Source of the DNA: Streptomyces yatensis
GTDB lineage: Bacteria; Actinomycetota; Actinomycetes; Streptomycetales; Streptomycetaceae
DNA: 64,000 bases
Assembly (NCBI RefSeq): GCF_018069625.1
Contig: NZ_CP072941.1
Span: 9,672,001-9,736,000, forward strand
Direction: 5' to 3'
Shown: in pieces, positions 16,774 to 25,495 of the stretch
Position numbering within the stretch: position 1 is the first letter of the stretch
How the letters are laid out: each line of letters starts with the position of its first letter
The notes under the pieces: generated by a model
Told to the model about the DNA's origin: nothing
Seen by the model: only the letters and a program-made list of their open reading frames with translations
Databases searched by the model: none
Made by a program: the position numbers and the translations under genes

Positions 16774-18291
16774 CTATGAGGAGCAGTTCTCGCTGGAGCC
16801 GCTGGTGCTCACCCGCAGCGCGCCGCCGGAGGTGTTGGCGCTGTCGGCGAGGCAGTAGCCGGACACGTTCTGGAGGATGACGTCCGCCGGGCTGTCGCTG
16901 CCGCGCTGTGCGGTGAAGCGGTTGAAGCTGAGCGCGGTCCCGGAGTTGGCGATGACCGCCGGACGGCCGTCGTTCTTGGCGAACCTGACCGAGCTGTCGT
17001 TGAAGGTGATGTGGTCCGCGTTGTGCAGATACCAGCCGAAGGCGGGACGGGTGCCGATGCTCTTCGGGTTGTAGTCGCCGGAGTCGTTGCTGGGCACTCC
17101 GGTGGACATGGTGCCGTTGCCGCCGGGGACGGTGAGATTGACGTGATTGAAGGTCACACCGCTGATGTGATTGCCACCGGACTCGCCCCACAGCGTCGGG
17201 CTGAAGGAGGGGGTGTTACCGGTGCCGGTGATGTTGTCGTAGGTGATGTCGCTGATGTGGCCGACTCCCGGATTTCCCCCGCACCGTTTTCTCGTCCCGA
17301 TCTTCTGCATGATGGGGGAGTGCACATTGGTCATGGTGATGTCGCGATAGTGCACATCGGAGATGTTGGCGCCGTCCATCGAGACCATGCCGAGCCCGGA
17401 CTTGTCCGCACCGGTGATGGTGATGCCCTGGAAGACGTAGTCCGTGAAGTCACCACAGGTTTCGGAGCCGAACATCAGGGCGTTGCAGCATTTCGCGGAG
17501 AGATGTGAATCGGTCACCCGCACATGGCCGTTGGGCAGCTTGGCGCCCAGGGCGTAGTCGCTCTTGAAGGCGAGCGCGTCGTCATTGGCGGCGATATCGG
17601 CGTTGGTGACCGTGACATTGGTGGTGCTGATGATGTTCCAGCCGTCGCGGTCGCTCGCCGTGTCGATGGTGAGATGGTCCGAGGTCACGTTCTTGCAGCC
17701 GTTGATGAGGGCCGCGAAGTGGCCACCGCGCCGCAGGGTGATCCCGTCGAGGGTCAGTCCGTCGCAGCGGGTCAGGGAGATGATCTTGTCCGCCTCACCG
17801 GAGTCGGGGTTGCCGGTGATGAGGTTGCCCGCGCCGTCGATGGTTCCCGAGCCGGTGAACCCGATGTCGGTGAGCTTGTCGCCGTAGAACATCGCGTTGT
17901 GGAAGTGGCTGTGGCCGTAGTCCTGGTAGTCGTCGTTCGGATTGGACTCGGGCTTGTCATAGGTGTCCGCGCTCGACCCGAGGATCGTGGCCCCGGAGTC
18001 CAGCTGGAGGGTCACCTTGCTCTTGAGGTGGACGGTGTTCTTGGACTTGTACTGTCCCGACGGGAAGCGGACGGTCCCGCCTCCGGCGCTGTTGGCCGCC
18101 GTGATGGCCTTCTCGATGGCGGCGGAGTCATTGCTCGAACCGTCGGCCTTCGCGCCGTAGTCCATCACGCTGAACACCGGGACCGCGGTGGCGGCCTCCT
18201 CGGGTGCGGGGGCGGCGGTCGCCTGGGGCACCTGCGATAACCCGAAGACGGCGGCGAGTGCGAGCGCCGCGCCTGCGGCGAGTCTCTTCAT
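16774..18291 (-). CDS. Secreted GH28-like (polygalacturonase-fold) glycoside hydrolase
   Basis: 505 residues with a Sec signal peptide (MKRLAAGAALALAAVFG...ATAAPA, cleavage near residue 27). The mature protein opens with VFSVMDYGAKADGSSNDSAAIEKAI, the entry motif of pectate-lyase-superfamily right-handed beta-helices. Repeated short beta strands follow, with DGITL, DHLTIDTASDRDGWNI and IAANDDALAFKSDY; the last matches the GH28 catalytic region (N-x-D-D...K). It probably cleaves a galacturonan, rhamnogalacturonan or related plant polysaccharide outside the cell. The start ATG (18291) has GGAG sites just upstream; the longer open frame adds an implausible segment before the signal peptide. Codon 18 is TTA (18238-18240), implying dependence on the bldA tRNA. 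A GGTCTGGACC palindrome lies about 48 bases upstream. Confidence 0.85.
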   Translation of the reverse strand: MKRLAAGAALALAAVFGLSQVPQATAAPAPEEAATAVPVFSVMDYGAKADGSSNDSAAIEKAITAANSAGGGTVRFPSGQYKSKNTVHLKSKVTLQLDSGATILGSSADTYDKPESNPNDDYQDYGHSHFHNAMFYGDKLTDIGFTGSGTIDGAGNLITGNPDSGEADKIISLTRCDGLTLDGITLRRGGHFAALINGCKNVTSDHLTIDTASDRDGWNIISTTNVTVTNADIAANDDALAFKSDYALGAKLPNGHVRVTDSHLSAKCCNALMFGSETCGDFTDYVFQGITITGADKSGLGMVSMDGANISDVHYRDITMTNVHSPIMQKIGTRKRCGGNPGVGHISDITYDNITGTGNTPSFSPTLWGESGGNHISGVTFNHVNLTVPGGNGTMSTGVPSNDSGDYNPKSIGTRPAFGWYLHNADHITFNDSSVRFAKNDGRPAVIANSGTALSFNRFTAQRGSDSPADVILQNVSGYCLADSANTSGGALRVSTSGSSENCSS

Positions 18292-18338
18292 CTCTCGTTC
18301 TCCTTCTCCTGTGGAGCCGTGGAGATCCGACGTGTTGT

Positions 18339-18352
18339 TAGGTCTGGACCTA
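18339..18352. promoter_or_regulatory. DasR/GntR-like palindromic operator
   Basis: TAGGTC-TG-GACCTA is a 6+6 inverted repeat with a 2-base centre, 48-61 bases upstream of the GH28-like start. Its centre GGTCTGGACC differs by one base from GGTCTAGACC, the core of the DasR-responsive element of Streptomyces (a GntR/HutC-type site sensing amino-sugar phosphates). The binding protein is inferred. Confidence 0.5.
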
Positions 18353-18494
18353 TTTGACCTGCAATGATCCCCTTGGCGGGGCGACATTTCTCGATGCTGG
18401 CCCAGTAAAGGTAGGACCTCTCTCCTCTGTGGAAAGTAACAGGCGGATACGAGCTGTCAATGGCCTCCGGCCGCCGATCACCTACGATCCCGCT

Positions 18495-18989
18495 GTGGCC
18501 CACTTCCGAATCCAGCGGCGCACCCCCCTGCCCGTCGGCGAGACCTGGCGACGACTCACCGACTGGTCGCGTCATGGCGCCCATGTACCACTGAGCGGCG
18601 TCACCGTCCGTCCGGCGGGGCCGACCCGGGTGGGCACCGTGGTCGTGGTGCGCACCGGCGTCGGCCGCGCCGGATTCGACGACCCCATGGAGGTCGTGCG
18701 CTGGGACCCGCCCGCCGACGACACTCCCGGCGGTGGCGCTTCTGGTGGTGGCGCTCCTGGTGGTGGCGCTCCCGGCGGTGGCACTCCCGGCATCTGCAGG
18801 CTGGAGAAGCGCGGCTCGGTGGTCCTCGGCTGGGCCGAGATCGAGGTGCGCCCCCGCGACGGCGGGTCCGAGGTGGTGTGGCGCGAGGAGGCCCGGCTAC
18901 GGGGGCTGCCCCGGCTGTTCGACCCGCCCACGGCCTGGTCCGGCCGGCTGCTCTTCGGCCGGGTGGTCGACGCGCTGCTCGGGGACTGA
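18495..18989 (+). CDS. SRPBCC-superfamily (polyketide cyclase/START-like) protein
   Basis: 164 residues beginning VAHFRIQRRTPLPVGETWRRLTDWSRHGAHVPLSGVTV, the N-terminal strand and helices of the Streptomyces SRPBCC family, and ending with the long C-terminal helix region RLFDPPTAWSGRLLFGRVVDALL. The fold binds hydrophobic ligands in a cavity; the ligand here is unknown. Four copies of a GGGAP-type repeat (residues 79-98) are inserted in a loop between strands. The start GTG 18495 aligns with the usual start of the family. It is divergent from the GH28-like gene and 223 bases upstream of the GH84 gene; no functional link is evident. Confidence 0.75.
   Translation: MAHFRIQRRTPLPVGETWRRLTDWSRHGAHVPLSGVTVRPAGPTRVGTVVVVRTGVGRAGFDDPMEVVRWDPPADDTPGGGASGGGAPGGGAPGGGTPGICRLEKRGSVVLGWAEIEVRPRDGGSEVVWREEARLRGLPRLFDPPTAWSGRLLFGRVVDALLGD
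18729..18788 (+). repeat. 15-bp in-frame tandem repeat (GGGAP)n
   Basis: Four consecutive 15-bp units of the type GGTGGTGGCGCTCCC encode GGGAS, GGGAP, GGGAP, GGGTP inside the SRPBCC gene. The unit keeps frame, so copy number can vary without destroying the protein. Confidence 0.9.
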
Positions 18990-19212
18990 CGGGCGCGCCG
19001 CTCCCGCCGAGTGCCCGGCGCTACGAACCCCCCGCCCCGCACGGCAATGGACGACCGGCGACAGGTCCGATCATTCGCGCTCACCGCTGGGTAGGGATAC
19101 GCCGGGCCCCGCCGGGGCTCGTACCGCGCACGGCGCACCGCACACGCCCGGCATCACCGCACGGCACCGCACCGCCCCCGAAGGCCACCGAACGCCACGG
19201 AGAAGATGTCCC

Positions 19213-21165
19213 ATGCGCAGTCGCTCCAGCACCCTGGCCAGCGTCACGGTGTTGTTCACCCTCCTCGCCCTGCTGCTGCCCACCGGTGCGGCCGCCACCG
19301 CGGCCACTGCCACCGCCCCCGGGCCGCTGCCGGTCGTCACCCCGCACCCGCGGGAGATGTCCCGCATCGGAGCGGACGTCCATGTCCCCGCCCGTGTCCG
19401 CCTCGTCGTCGCGGACGGTGTGGACCGTCCGACACGTGAACTCGTCACCTCCGTGCTGCGCCACGCGGGGGCCTCGCGGATCCAGGACGGCCCCGGGCCG
19501 AAGCTGACCGTGACCGTCGGCCGGATCACCGACGCACGGGTGGTGCGGGCGCTCCGGGCCGCCGGGGGCCGGGTGCCCGGCGAGCTTCCCGCCGAGGGCT
19601 ACGCACTGGCCGCGGGACGCGCCTCGGTGGCGCTCGCGGGCGCCGACTCGGACGGGACGTACTACGCGGCGCAGACGCTGCGTCAGCTGGTATCCGGCCA
19701 CCGGACCATCGCGTCCGTCTGGGTCGCGGACCATCCGCTGATGCCGCTGCGCGGGGTGATCGAGGGCTTCTACGGAAGCCCCTGGACCCATGCCGAGCGC
19801 ATGGACCAGCTGGCGTTCTACGGGGACGTCAAGATGAACACCTACATCTACGCGCCGAAGGACGACCCCTACCACCGGGAGAAGTGGCGCGAGCCGTATC
19901 CGGCCGCCAAACTCGCCGAGCTGGGCGAGCTCGTCCGGCAGGCCACCGACCACCATGTGCGGTTCACCTTCGCCGTCTCCCCGGGCAACTCCATCTGCTA
20001 CAGCGACCCCGCCGACCTCGCCGCGCTGGAGGCCAAGCTGGACGCGGTCTACGACCTCGGGGTGCGCAGCTTCTCCATGCCGCTGGACGACATCAGCTAC
20101 ACCCGCTGGAACTGCGAGGCCGACCGCGCCACCTACGGAGACCCGTCGTCGAAGGCGGCCGCCGAGGCGCAGTCCGACCTGCTCAACGCGGTGCAGAAGG
20201 AGTTCCTGGACGAGCGGGCGGACACCAGGCCGCTCCAGATGGTGCCGACCGAGTACGGGGATGTCACCGACACCCCGTACAAGCGCGTGCTGCGCGAGCG
20301 GCTGGACGCGCGGGTCGAGGTGATGTGGACCGGAACCGATGTGGTGCCGCCACGCATCACCGTCGCCGACGCGGAGCGGGCCGCGGCCGTATGGGGGCGC
20401 AAGGTCTTCGTCTGGGACAACTACCCGGTCAACGACTACGGCCAGGCGGAGGGCCGGCTGCTGCTCGCTCCTTACGACGCCCGCGAGCCCGGTCTGCACC
20501 GGCAGCTCTCCGGCCTGGTCCTCAACCCGATGAACCAGGCCGCCGCCAGCAAGGTCGCCCTCTTCGGCGGGGCGGACTTCGCCTGGAACGACACCGGTTA
20601 CGACGCCACCCGCACCTGGGAGGCCGCCGCCCGCCACCTCGCCGGGGACCGCCCCGGCGCGCGTGCGGACCGTACGGCCTCCACCGTTCGCTCACTGCTG
20701 GCCTTCTTCGACACCCAGCATCTCGCGCCCACCTTCGGCGCCGAACCCTGGCAGCCGCAGGCCCCCGCACTCGCGGCCCGGCTCGACCGGTTCCGCGCCG
20801 CCTGGGAGGCGGGGCACGAACGAACGGCCCTGCGGGAGCTGCGCCCGTACGCCCGGCTGCTCGCCACCGCTCCCGAGCGCATCCGGGCCGGTGTCACCGA
20901 CCCGGGATTCGTGGCGGACTCCGCGCCCTGGCTGGACGCGCTGTCGCTATGGGGGAGCGCCTTCGAGCGCACCCTGGACGCGCTGGGCGCCCGTCTCGAC
21001 GGCCGCGACGCCGAGGCCGCACGGTGGTTCGCCGAGGCGGCGGCGGACGCGAAGCGCGCCGGGGAGATCCGCACCATCCCGGGCGAGACCCGCCCCGAGG
21101 GTCCGGTGCGCATCGCCGACGGCGTGCTCGACACCTTCATCGCCGAGGCGGCCGATACAGCCTAG
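19213..21165 (+). CDS. Secreted GH84-family beta-N-acetylglucosaminidase (NagJ/hyaluronidase-like)
   Basis: 650 residues. Signal peptide at 1-30 (STLASVTVLFTLLALLLPTGAAA). Residues ~38-165 form the GH20b-like N-terminal domain (PVVTPHPREMSR...). The catalytic barrel starts at PLRGVIEGFYGSPWTHAERM and contains MNTYIYAPKDDPYHREKWR and FTFAVSPGN. It carries the adjacent catalytic aspartates D292-D293 in SMPLDDIS, and WDNYPVNDYG. These are all diagnostic of GH84, which removes terminal beta-GlcNAc by substrate-assisted catalysis. A helical C-terminal region follows. The natural target outside the cell is unknown (glycoproteins or amino-sugar polymers). The start ATG 19213 has GGAGAAG about 7 bases upstream. 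It probably feeds amino-sugar uptake, which makes the DasR-like site at 18339 noteworthy, although that site faces the other gene. Confidence 0.9.
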   Translation: MRSRSSTLASVTVLFTLLALLLPTGAAATAATATAPGPLPVVTPHPREMSRIGADVHVPARVRLVVADGVDRPTRELVTSVLRHAGASRIQDGPGPKLTVTVGRITDARVVRALRAAGGRVPGELPAEGYALAAGRASVALAGADSDGTYYAAQTLRQLVSGHRTIASVWVADHPLMPLRGVIEGFYGSPWTHAERMDQLAFYGDVKMNTYIYAPKDDPYHREKWREPYPAAKLAELGELVRQATDHHVRFTFAVSPGNSICYSDPADLAALEAKLDAVYDLGVRSFSMPLDDISYTRWNCEADRATYGDPSSKAAAEAQSDLLNAVQKEFLDERADTRPLQMVPTEYGDVTDTPYKRVLRERLDARVEVMWTGTDVVPPRITVADAERAAAVWGRKVFVWDNYPVNDYGQAEGRLLLAPYDAREPGLHRQLSGLVLNPMNQAAASKVALFGGADFAWNDTGYDATRTWEAAARHLAGDRPGARADRTASTVRSLLAFFDTQHLAPTFGAEPWQPQAPALAARLDRFRAAWEAGHERTALRELRPYARLLATAPERIRAGVTDPGFVADSAPWLDALSLWGSAFERTLDALGARLDGRDAEAARWFAEAAADAKRAGEIRTIPGETRPEGPVRIADGVLDTFIAEAADTA

Positions 21166-21236
21166 CCCTCCCCAACCGCCCGAACCCTCGGAAGAGTTGT
21201 ATCCCGGCGAAGGTGGTGACGCTCGGATGGTTGTGC

Positions 21237-21251
21237 ACTACGCTCCGTAGT
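21237..21251. promoter_or_regulatory. Inverted repeat abutting a start codon
   Basis: ACTACG-CTC-CGTAGT, a perfect 6-bp inverted repeat ending at the base before the ATG at 21252. No ribosome-binding site is visible, so it may be an operator lying over the promoter of a leaderless transcript. Confidence 0.45.
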
Positions 21252-22613
21252 ATGGGGGTACAGGGGGAAAGTACGGGGCGAGGGACCGCGGTGGTGATCG
21301 GCGGAGGTCTCGCCGGGATGCTGGCCGCATGGGCGCTGCGTGGATATGCCGAGCGCATCGTCATCGTCGAGCGCGACCGCTATCCCGAGCGGCCCGCGTT
21401 CCGCTCGGGTGTTCCGCAGGCGCGCCACGCACATCTGCTGCTGGAGGCCGGGCATCGGGCGCTGGAGGCGCTGATGCCCGGTGTGCGCGAGGAGTTGACG
21501 GCCGCCGGCGCGGTGCGCGTCCCCATGTCGGGCGTGCGCTGGCTGAGCGCGGCCGGGTGGCTCGCCGAGTACGAGAGCGAGGTCGCGTTCCTCTCGTGCA
21601 CCAGACCGCTGCTCGACCATACGGTGCTGCGCCGGGTGCGCGGCGAGCCCACGGTGCGATGGCTGGAGAACACGGACGTCGTCGGGCTCCTCGGCGCACC
21701 TGGCGAGGTGACCGGCGTCCAGGTCAGGGCGCGGGGCGACGCCCGCGCCCAGGTGCGCGAGGTGCGCGCGGAGCTGGTGGTCGACGCCTCCGGGCGCACC
21801 TCCTCGCTCCCGTCCTGGCTGACCCGGCTGGGCTGCCCGCCCGCCGCAGAGGAGCGCGTCGACGCGGGCGTGTCCTACGTCAGCCGGCTCTACCACCGCC
21901 CCGCCGGGCCGGGTCCGGGCTTCCCCGCGCTCTATCTGCAGACCAAGGCCCCCAACGCGCCGAGGCTCGGGGTGGTGCTGCCCGTGGAGGACGGGCGGTG
22001 GATCGCCAGCGTCGGCAGTATGCGCGGGGCGCAGGCCGAGCCCGGTACGGCCGGTTTCGACCGGCAGCTGCGGCTGCTGCGGGACCCGAGCCTGCGCGAG
22101 CTGCTGGCCGGGGCCGAGCCCGCCGGTGCGGTCCGGGGCTTTTGGCCCGGCCCCAGTGTGCGGCGGCACTACGAGCGCCGGGCGCCGCGCGGGCTGGTCG
22201 TCATCGGGGATGCCGTGTGCACCTTCAACCCGGTCTACGGCCAGGGAATCACCGTGGCCGCGCTCGGCGCCCGCGCCCTGCGGGTCGCCGCCGAGCGCCA
22301 CGGCGGCATCGGCCCCCGTACGGCGCACACCGCCCGTAAGGGCATCACGGCCGCCACGAACACGGCCTGGATGCTGTCCTCCAGCGAGGATGTGCGCTTC
22401 CCCGCCACCACGGGCGGCCCGGCCGGAGTGTCGGTGCGGGCTCAGCACCGCTACCTGGACCGGGTCATCCGGGGTGCCACCGTCGACCCGCGGGTCTGCA
22501 AGACCCTGCACGAGGTGATGTCGCTGGTCGCCGCCCCCACCGCGCTGATGCGGCCCGCCGTCCTGGGAGCCGTGCTGCGCGGGGGAGGGAGCGGCCGACC
22601 CGCATCCCCCTAG
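21252..22613 (+). CDS. FAD-dependent monooxygenase/oxidoreductase
   Basis: 453 residues. The N-terminal Rossmann fingerprint is AVVIGGGLAGMLAAWALRGYAERIVIVERDRYPE (GxGxxG then an acidic strand end). ELVVDASGRTSSLPSWL forms the second nucleotide motif. GLVVIGDAVCTFNPVYGQGITVAALGA is the GD motif that contacts the FAD ribityl chain. RSGVPQARHAHLLLEAG near residue 55 is typical of actinobacterial squalene-epoxidase/geranylgeranyl-reductase-like flavoproteins. Such enzymes hydroxylate, epoxidise or reduce lipophilic substrates; the substrate here is unknown. The start ATG 21252 has no ribosome site and touches an inverted repeat; GTG 21213, with AAGG just before it, is an alternative. No co-transcribed partner is visible. 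Confidence 0.8.
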   Translation: MGVQGESTGRGTAVVIGGGLAGMLAAWALRGYAERIVIVERDRYPERPAFRSGVPQARHAHLLLEAGHRALEALMPGVREELTAAGAVRVPMSGVRWLSAAGWLAEYESEVAFLSCTRPLLDHTVLRRVRGEPTVRWLENTDVVGLLGAPGEVTGVQVRARGDARAQVREVRAELVVDASGRTSSLPSWLTRLGCPPAAEERVDAGVSYVSRLYHRPAGPGPGFPALYLQTKAPNAPRLGVVLPVEDGRWIASVGSMRGAQAEPGTAGFDRQLRLLRDPSLRELLAGAEPAGAVRGFWPGPSVRRHYERRAPRGLVVIGDAVCTFNPVYGQGITVAALGARALRVAAERHGGIGPRTAHTARKGITAATNTAWMLSSSEDVRFPATTGGPAGVSVRAQHRYLDRVIRGATVDPRVCKTLHEVMSLVAAPTALMRPAVLGAVLRGGGSGRPASP

Positions 22614-22744
22614 TGATCGTCGTGGCGGCCGGACGGCGCTGGTGGAGCGTCCTAGCATCGACAGCATCCGGGTGTTGAGGCCACCCGCACCCTGCCCCGA
22701 CGACACGTCAACGGACGTCCAGACGGCCCCATCAGGAGCACAGC

Positions 22745-25435
22745 GTGCGAGCGACTTTCGCGGATTTCACCACCGATCCGCCTCGATTCGGCAATGGCAC
22801 GGCCCGGTACGAGCGATGCCATCCCGACCGTGACCGGCTCGCGATCGGCGCGGGCGGACGGGTCGCACTCGACTTCGCGCTGGACGACGGCGAACTGCCG
22901 GAGCAGCTCACGCTGACCCTGATCGCGCGGGTCTCACCGCTGGGCGAATCCTTAGGATGCGCGCCGATCGACATCACCGTCAACGGGCATGCGGTGATCG
23001 AGCGGTTCACCGTGCCCGGCGGCGCCCGCCCCCGGGAGGTGGCCTTCGCGGTCCCCGGTGAGGCGCTGGTGGTGGGCACGAACACACTGTGCGTCCGCGG
23101 CTGCGCCGAGGCACGCGGTCTGCTGTGGCTGTACCGCATCACCGTCGAGCCCTCCCGTATCTGCGCCCGTATCCACCTCATGACGGAGGAGCAGCCCGCC
23201 GAGGCCGCGGTGTGCGTCTACCGCACCGAGTGGCGCGCCCCGGGCTCGGTCGAATGGCGGCCCGCCCCGCGGCTGCTGGTCCATCTGGACCGGGGTGAGG
23301 GCTCGCTCCCCGCCCGGCTCGCCTGGCGCGGGCAGGACGGCGCGGAGGCATCCATCGGCTTCCAGCCGGCGATGACGGAGTTCTACGGACACCGCCGGGC
23401 CGCCGACGGCACGCTCACCGAATACCGGGGAGCGCTGGAGGGCCGCTCGGCCCTTCGGGACAGCGCGTGGGAAGAGGTGATGCACCGCTTCCGTACGGAG
23501 GAGGGCGGTGCGGCCGGGGGCGGCCGCCACCTCCGCCAGGAGCTGCGCCTGCTGATCGAGGACGGGGGGCCGCCCGTCGAGCGGGTGATCTGGGGCGACC
23601 CGTCGGGACACTCGGGCACGGTGTCGCTGCTGGCCGCCGAGCCCGGCCCGGAGGCCGAGGTGACCGACCTGGTCACCAGGGTCCGGGCGCACAGCGAGTT
23701 CACCGAGGCCGGCGAGGTCGCGGAGAACCTGCTGCACGACTCATGGCACAAGTGGCTGGGCCATGGCGGCCGCGCCTGGCTGGAGTTCACCCTGCGGCGG
23801 CCGGTCGCCGTCGGCCACTACGTCCTGACCTCGGCGAACGACGTCCCCGGCCGCGACCCCAGGGACTGGACCCTCAAGGGTTCGAACGACGGGGAGCACT
23901 GGGTGGACCTCGACACCCGCGTCGAGGAGAGCTTCGCCCATCGCCATCAGCCCCGCGGGTTCACCTTCCCCGCCCACACGGCCTACGGCCACTACCGCCT
24001 GGAGATCACCCGGAACGCGGGGGAGGACCATGTCCAGCTCTCCCAGGTCCGGTTCTTCACCTCCGCCCCCCAACCGAGGGGCTTCATCGGCCACTACCAG
24101 CGGGCGGGCGAGGCGCCGACCGGATACCGCGGCACCTCGCTGTCGGCCACCACGGAGCCGGAGCCGGAGTCGAAGGCGCTGCCGCGGACCGTCGAGCGGT
24201 GGCGGTCCTATCTGGCGGAGTACAGCGCGGCCATCCTGCGGGTGGCCGACGACGAGGACCTGAGCGAGGTCGGCGACGATCAGCGGGCCGCCGGCTGGCT
24301 CGGGTTCGAGGGCGCGGACGAGGAGAGCCTCCTCGCCCTGGAGGAGCGGCTCGGCACCCGGCTCCCGCCGAGCTACCGGGCCTTCCTGGGCGCCTCCGAC
24401 GGCTGGCTGAACATCAGCCCGTTCATGTGGCGGATGCGGGCGGCCAAGACCGTCGGCTGGCTGCGCGAGGCCGACCCCGAGACCTGGGCCGTCATCCGCG
24501 GCGGCGAGGGCGAGGACTGGGACGACACCGCGTTAATGGACCGGGCGCTGCTGGTCTCCGAGGAGGGCGACGCCCAGCACTGGCTGCTGGACCCCGCCGA
24601 TGTGTCCGAGGACGGGGAGTGGGCGGCGTACATCTGGGCGAGCTGGTACCCGGCCCTGGGCGACCGGCACGCCTCGTTCGCCGAACTGGTCGCCGAGGAG
24701 CGCACCGGTTTCGAGGACCAGGCGGCCCTGGACATCCGCATGGCGCGGCCCGGGAGCGCCGGGGAGCTGGTGGCCGAGGGCCGGGCGCAGGCCCTGCGGG
24801 GCGAGGTGCGCAAGGCGATGGCCACCTTCGAGCGGGCCGCGGTCAAGGGCTCGGGCGCCGGCGCGTATCTGGGCACCATCCTGGGGGCGTTCCTCGACAT
24901 CAGCGTCGCCCACCACTGGATCCGCAACCGCGTCCTCGGGGACCCGCACGTCATCGAGGTGATCGGCAGGGAACAGATACGGGCCGAGGCCGCCCCGCTC
25001 TATCTGCGCTGTGCGGCCGAGGAATGGACCGGCGCCCCCGGTGGCTATGTCTCGGCCCTCGGCGACATCCTGCCCCGGCTCCCCGACGGCGTGGACGGGG
25101 TCGTGGGCGCGGGCGGTGTGTCCGCGGGCGGCGCCGCCACCGAGGGCGACGACACCGCCGCCTGGGTTGCCAGGGCCGCCGCCTTCGTCCCGCCGGCCCT
25201 GCCCGAATCCCGCACCTTCCAGCAGGCCCTGGACCTGGCCAGGGCGCTGGCCGACCGCGGTGCCATCGACCAGTCCTGGGCCGTGATCGAGGCCGCCCTG
25301 CCCCACTGGCACTCCGACTCCCCGCATCGCATCGCCCCGGTCGTCCTCCTCACCGATCCGGCGTTCCGCGAGGTGATCACCCCGGCCCGGGCCCGTCGCG
25401 TCGTCACCACGCCCCGGGGAGAGTTCCGCGAGTAG
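22745..25435 (+). CDS. Large discoidin-like / SUKH (SMI1-KNR4) domain protein
   Basis: 896 residues with no signal peptide. Residues ~1-150 are a beta-rich N-terminal region of unknown family. At about 320-440 lies a discoidin/F5-8C-like carbohydrate-binding fold (LEFTLRRPVAVGHYVLTSANDVPGRDPRDWTLKGSND...VDLDTRVEESF). At about 515-665 lies a SUKH domain (SLLALEERLGTRLPPSYRAFLGASDGWLNI ... WLLDPADVSEDGEWAAYIW). SUKH domains are common as immunity proteins to secreted toxins and in regulatory proteins. The C-terminal ~230 residues are helical. GTG 22745 has AGGAG 6 bases upstream. Codons 70 and 597 are TTA (22952-22954 and 24533-24535), so translation should need the bldA tRNA. No toxin gene is adjacent. 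The function is unknown. Confidence 0.75.
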   Translation: MRATFADFTTDPPRFGNGTARYERCHPDRDRLAIGAGGRVALDFALDDGELPEQLTLTLIARVSPLGESLGCAPIDITVNGHAVIERFTVPGGARPREVAFAVPGEALVVGTNTLCVRGCAEARGLLWLYRITVEPSRICARIHLMTEEQPAEAAVCVYRTEWRAPGSVEWRPAPRLLVHLDRGEGSLPARLAWRGQDGAEASIGFQPAMTEFYGHRRAADGTLTEYRGALEGRSALRDSAWEEVMHRFRTEEGGAAGGGRHLRQELRLLIEDGGPPVERVIWGDPSGHSGTVSLLAAEPGPEAEVTDLVTRVRAHSEFTEAGEVAENLLHDSWHKWLGHGGRAWLEFTLRRPVAVGHYVLTSANDVPGRDPRDWTLKGSNDGEHWVDLDTRVEESFAHRHQPRGFTFPAHTAYGHYRLEITRNAGEDHVQLSQVRFFTSAPQPRGFIGHYQRAGEAPTGYRGTSLSATTEPEPESKALPRTVERWRSYLAEYSAAILRVADDEDLSEVGDDQRAAGWLGFEGADEESLLALEERLGTRLPPSYRAFLGASDGWLNISPFMWRMRAAKTVGWLREADPETWAVIRGGEGEDWDDTALMDRALLVSEEGDAQHWLLDPADVSEDGEWAAYIWASWYPALGDRHASFAELVAEERTGFEDQAALDIRMARPGSAGELVAEGRAQALRGEVRKAMATFERAAVKGSGAGAYLGTILGAFLDISVAHHWIRNRVLGDPHVIEVIGREQIRAEAAPLYLRCAAEEWTGAPGGYVSALGDILPRLPDGVDGVVGAGGVSAGGAATEGDDTAAWVARAAAFVPPALPESRTFQQALDLARALADRGAIDQSWAVIEAALPHWHSDSPHRIAPVVLLTDPAFREVITPARARRVVTTPRGEFRE

Positions 25436-25450
25436 GCCCCGGCCCTCCTG

Positions 25451-25495
25451 TGGCCCGCTCTCCTATGGCCCGCCGTCCTATGGCCCGCCGTCCGC
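25451..25495. repeat. Three tandem 15-bp repeats across a gene end
   Basis: Units TGGCCCGCTCTCCTA, TGGCCCGCCGTCCTA and TGGCCCGCCGTCCGC run head to tail. They span the TetR stop codon (25478-25480), and each of the first two carries the same in-frame stop, so a slippage event would leave the product nearly unchanged. Confidence 0.85.
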
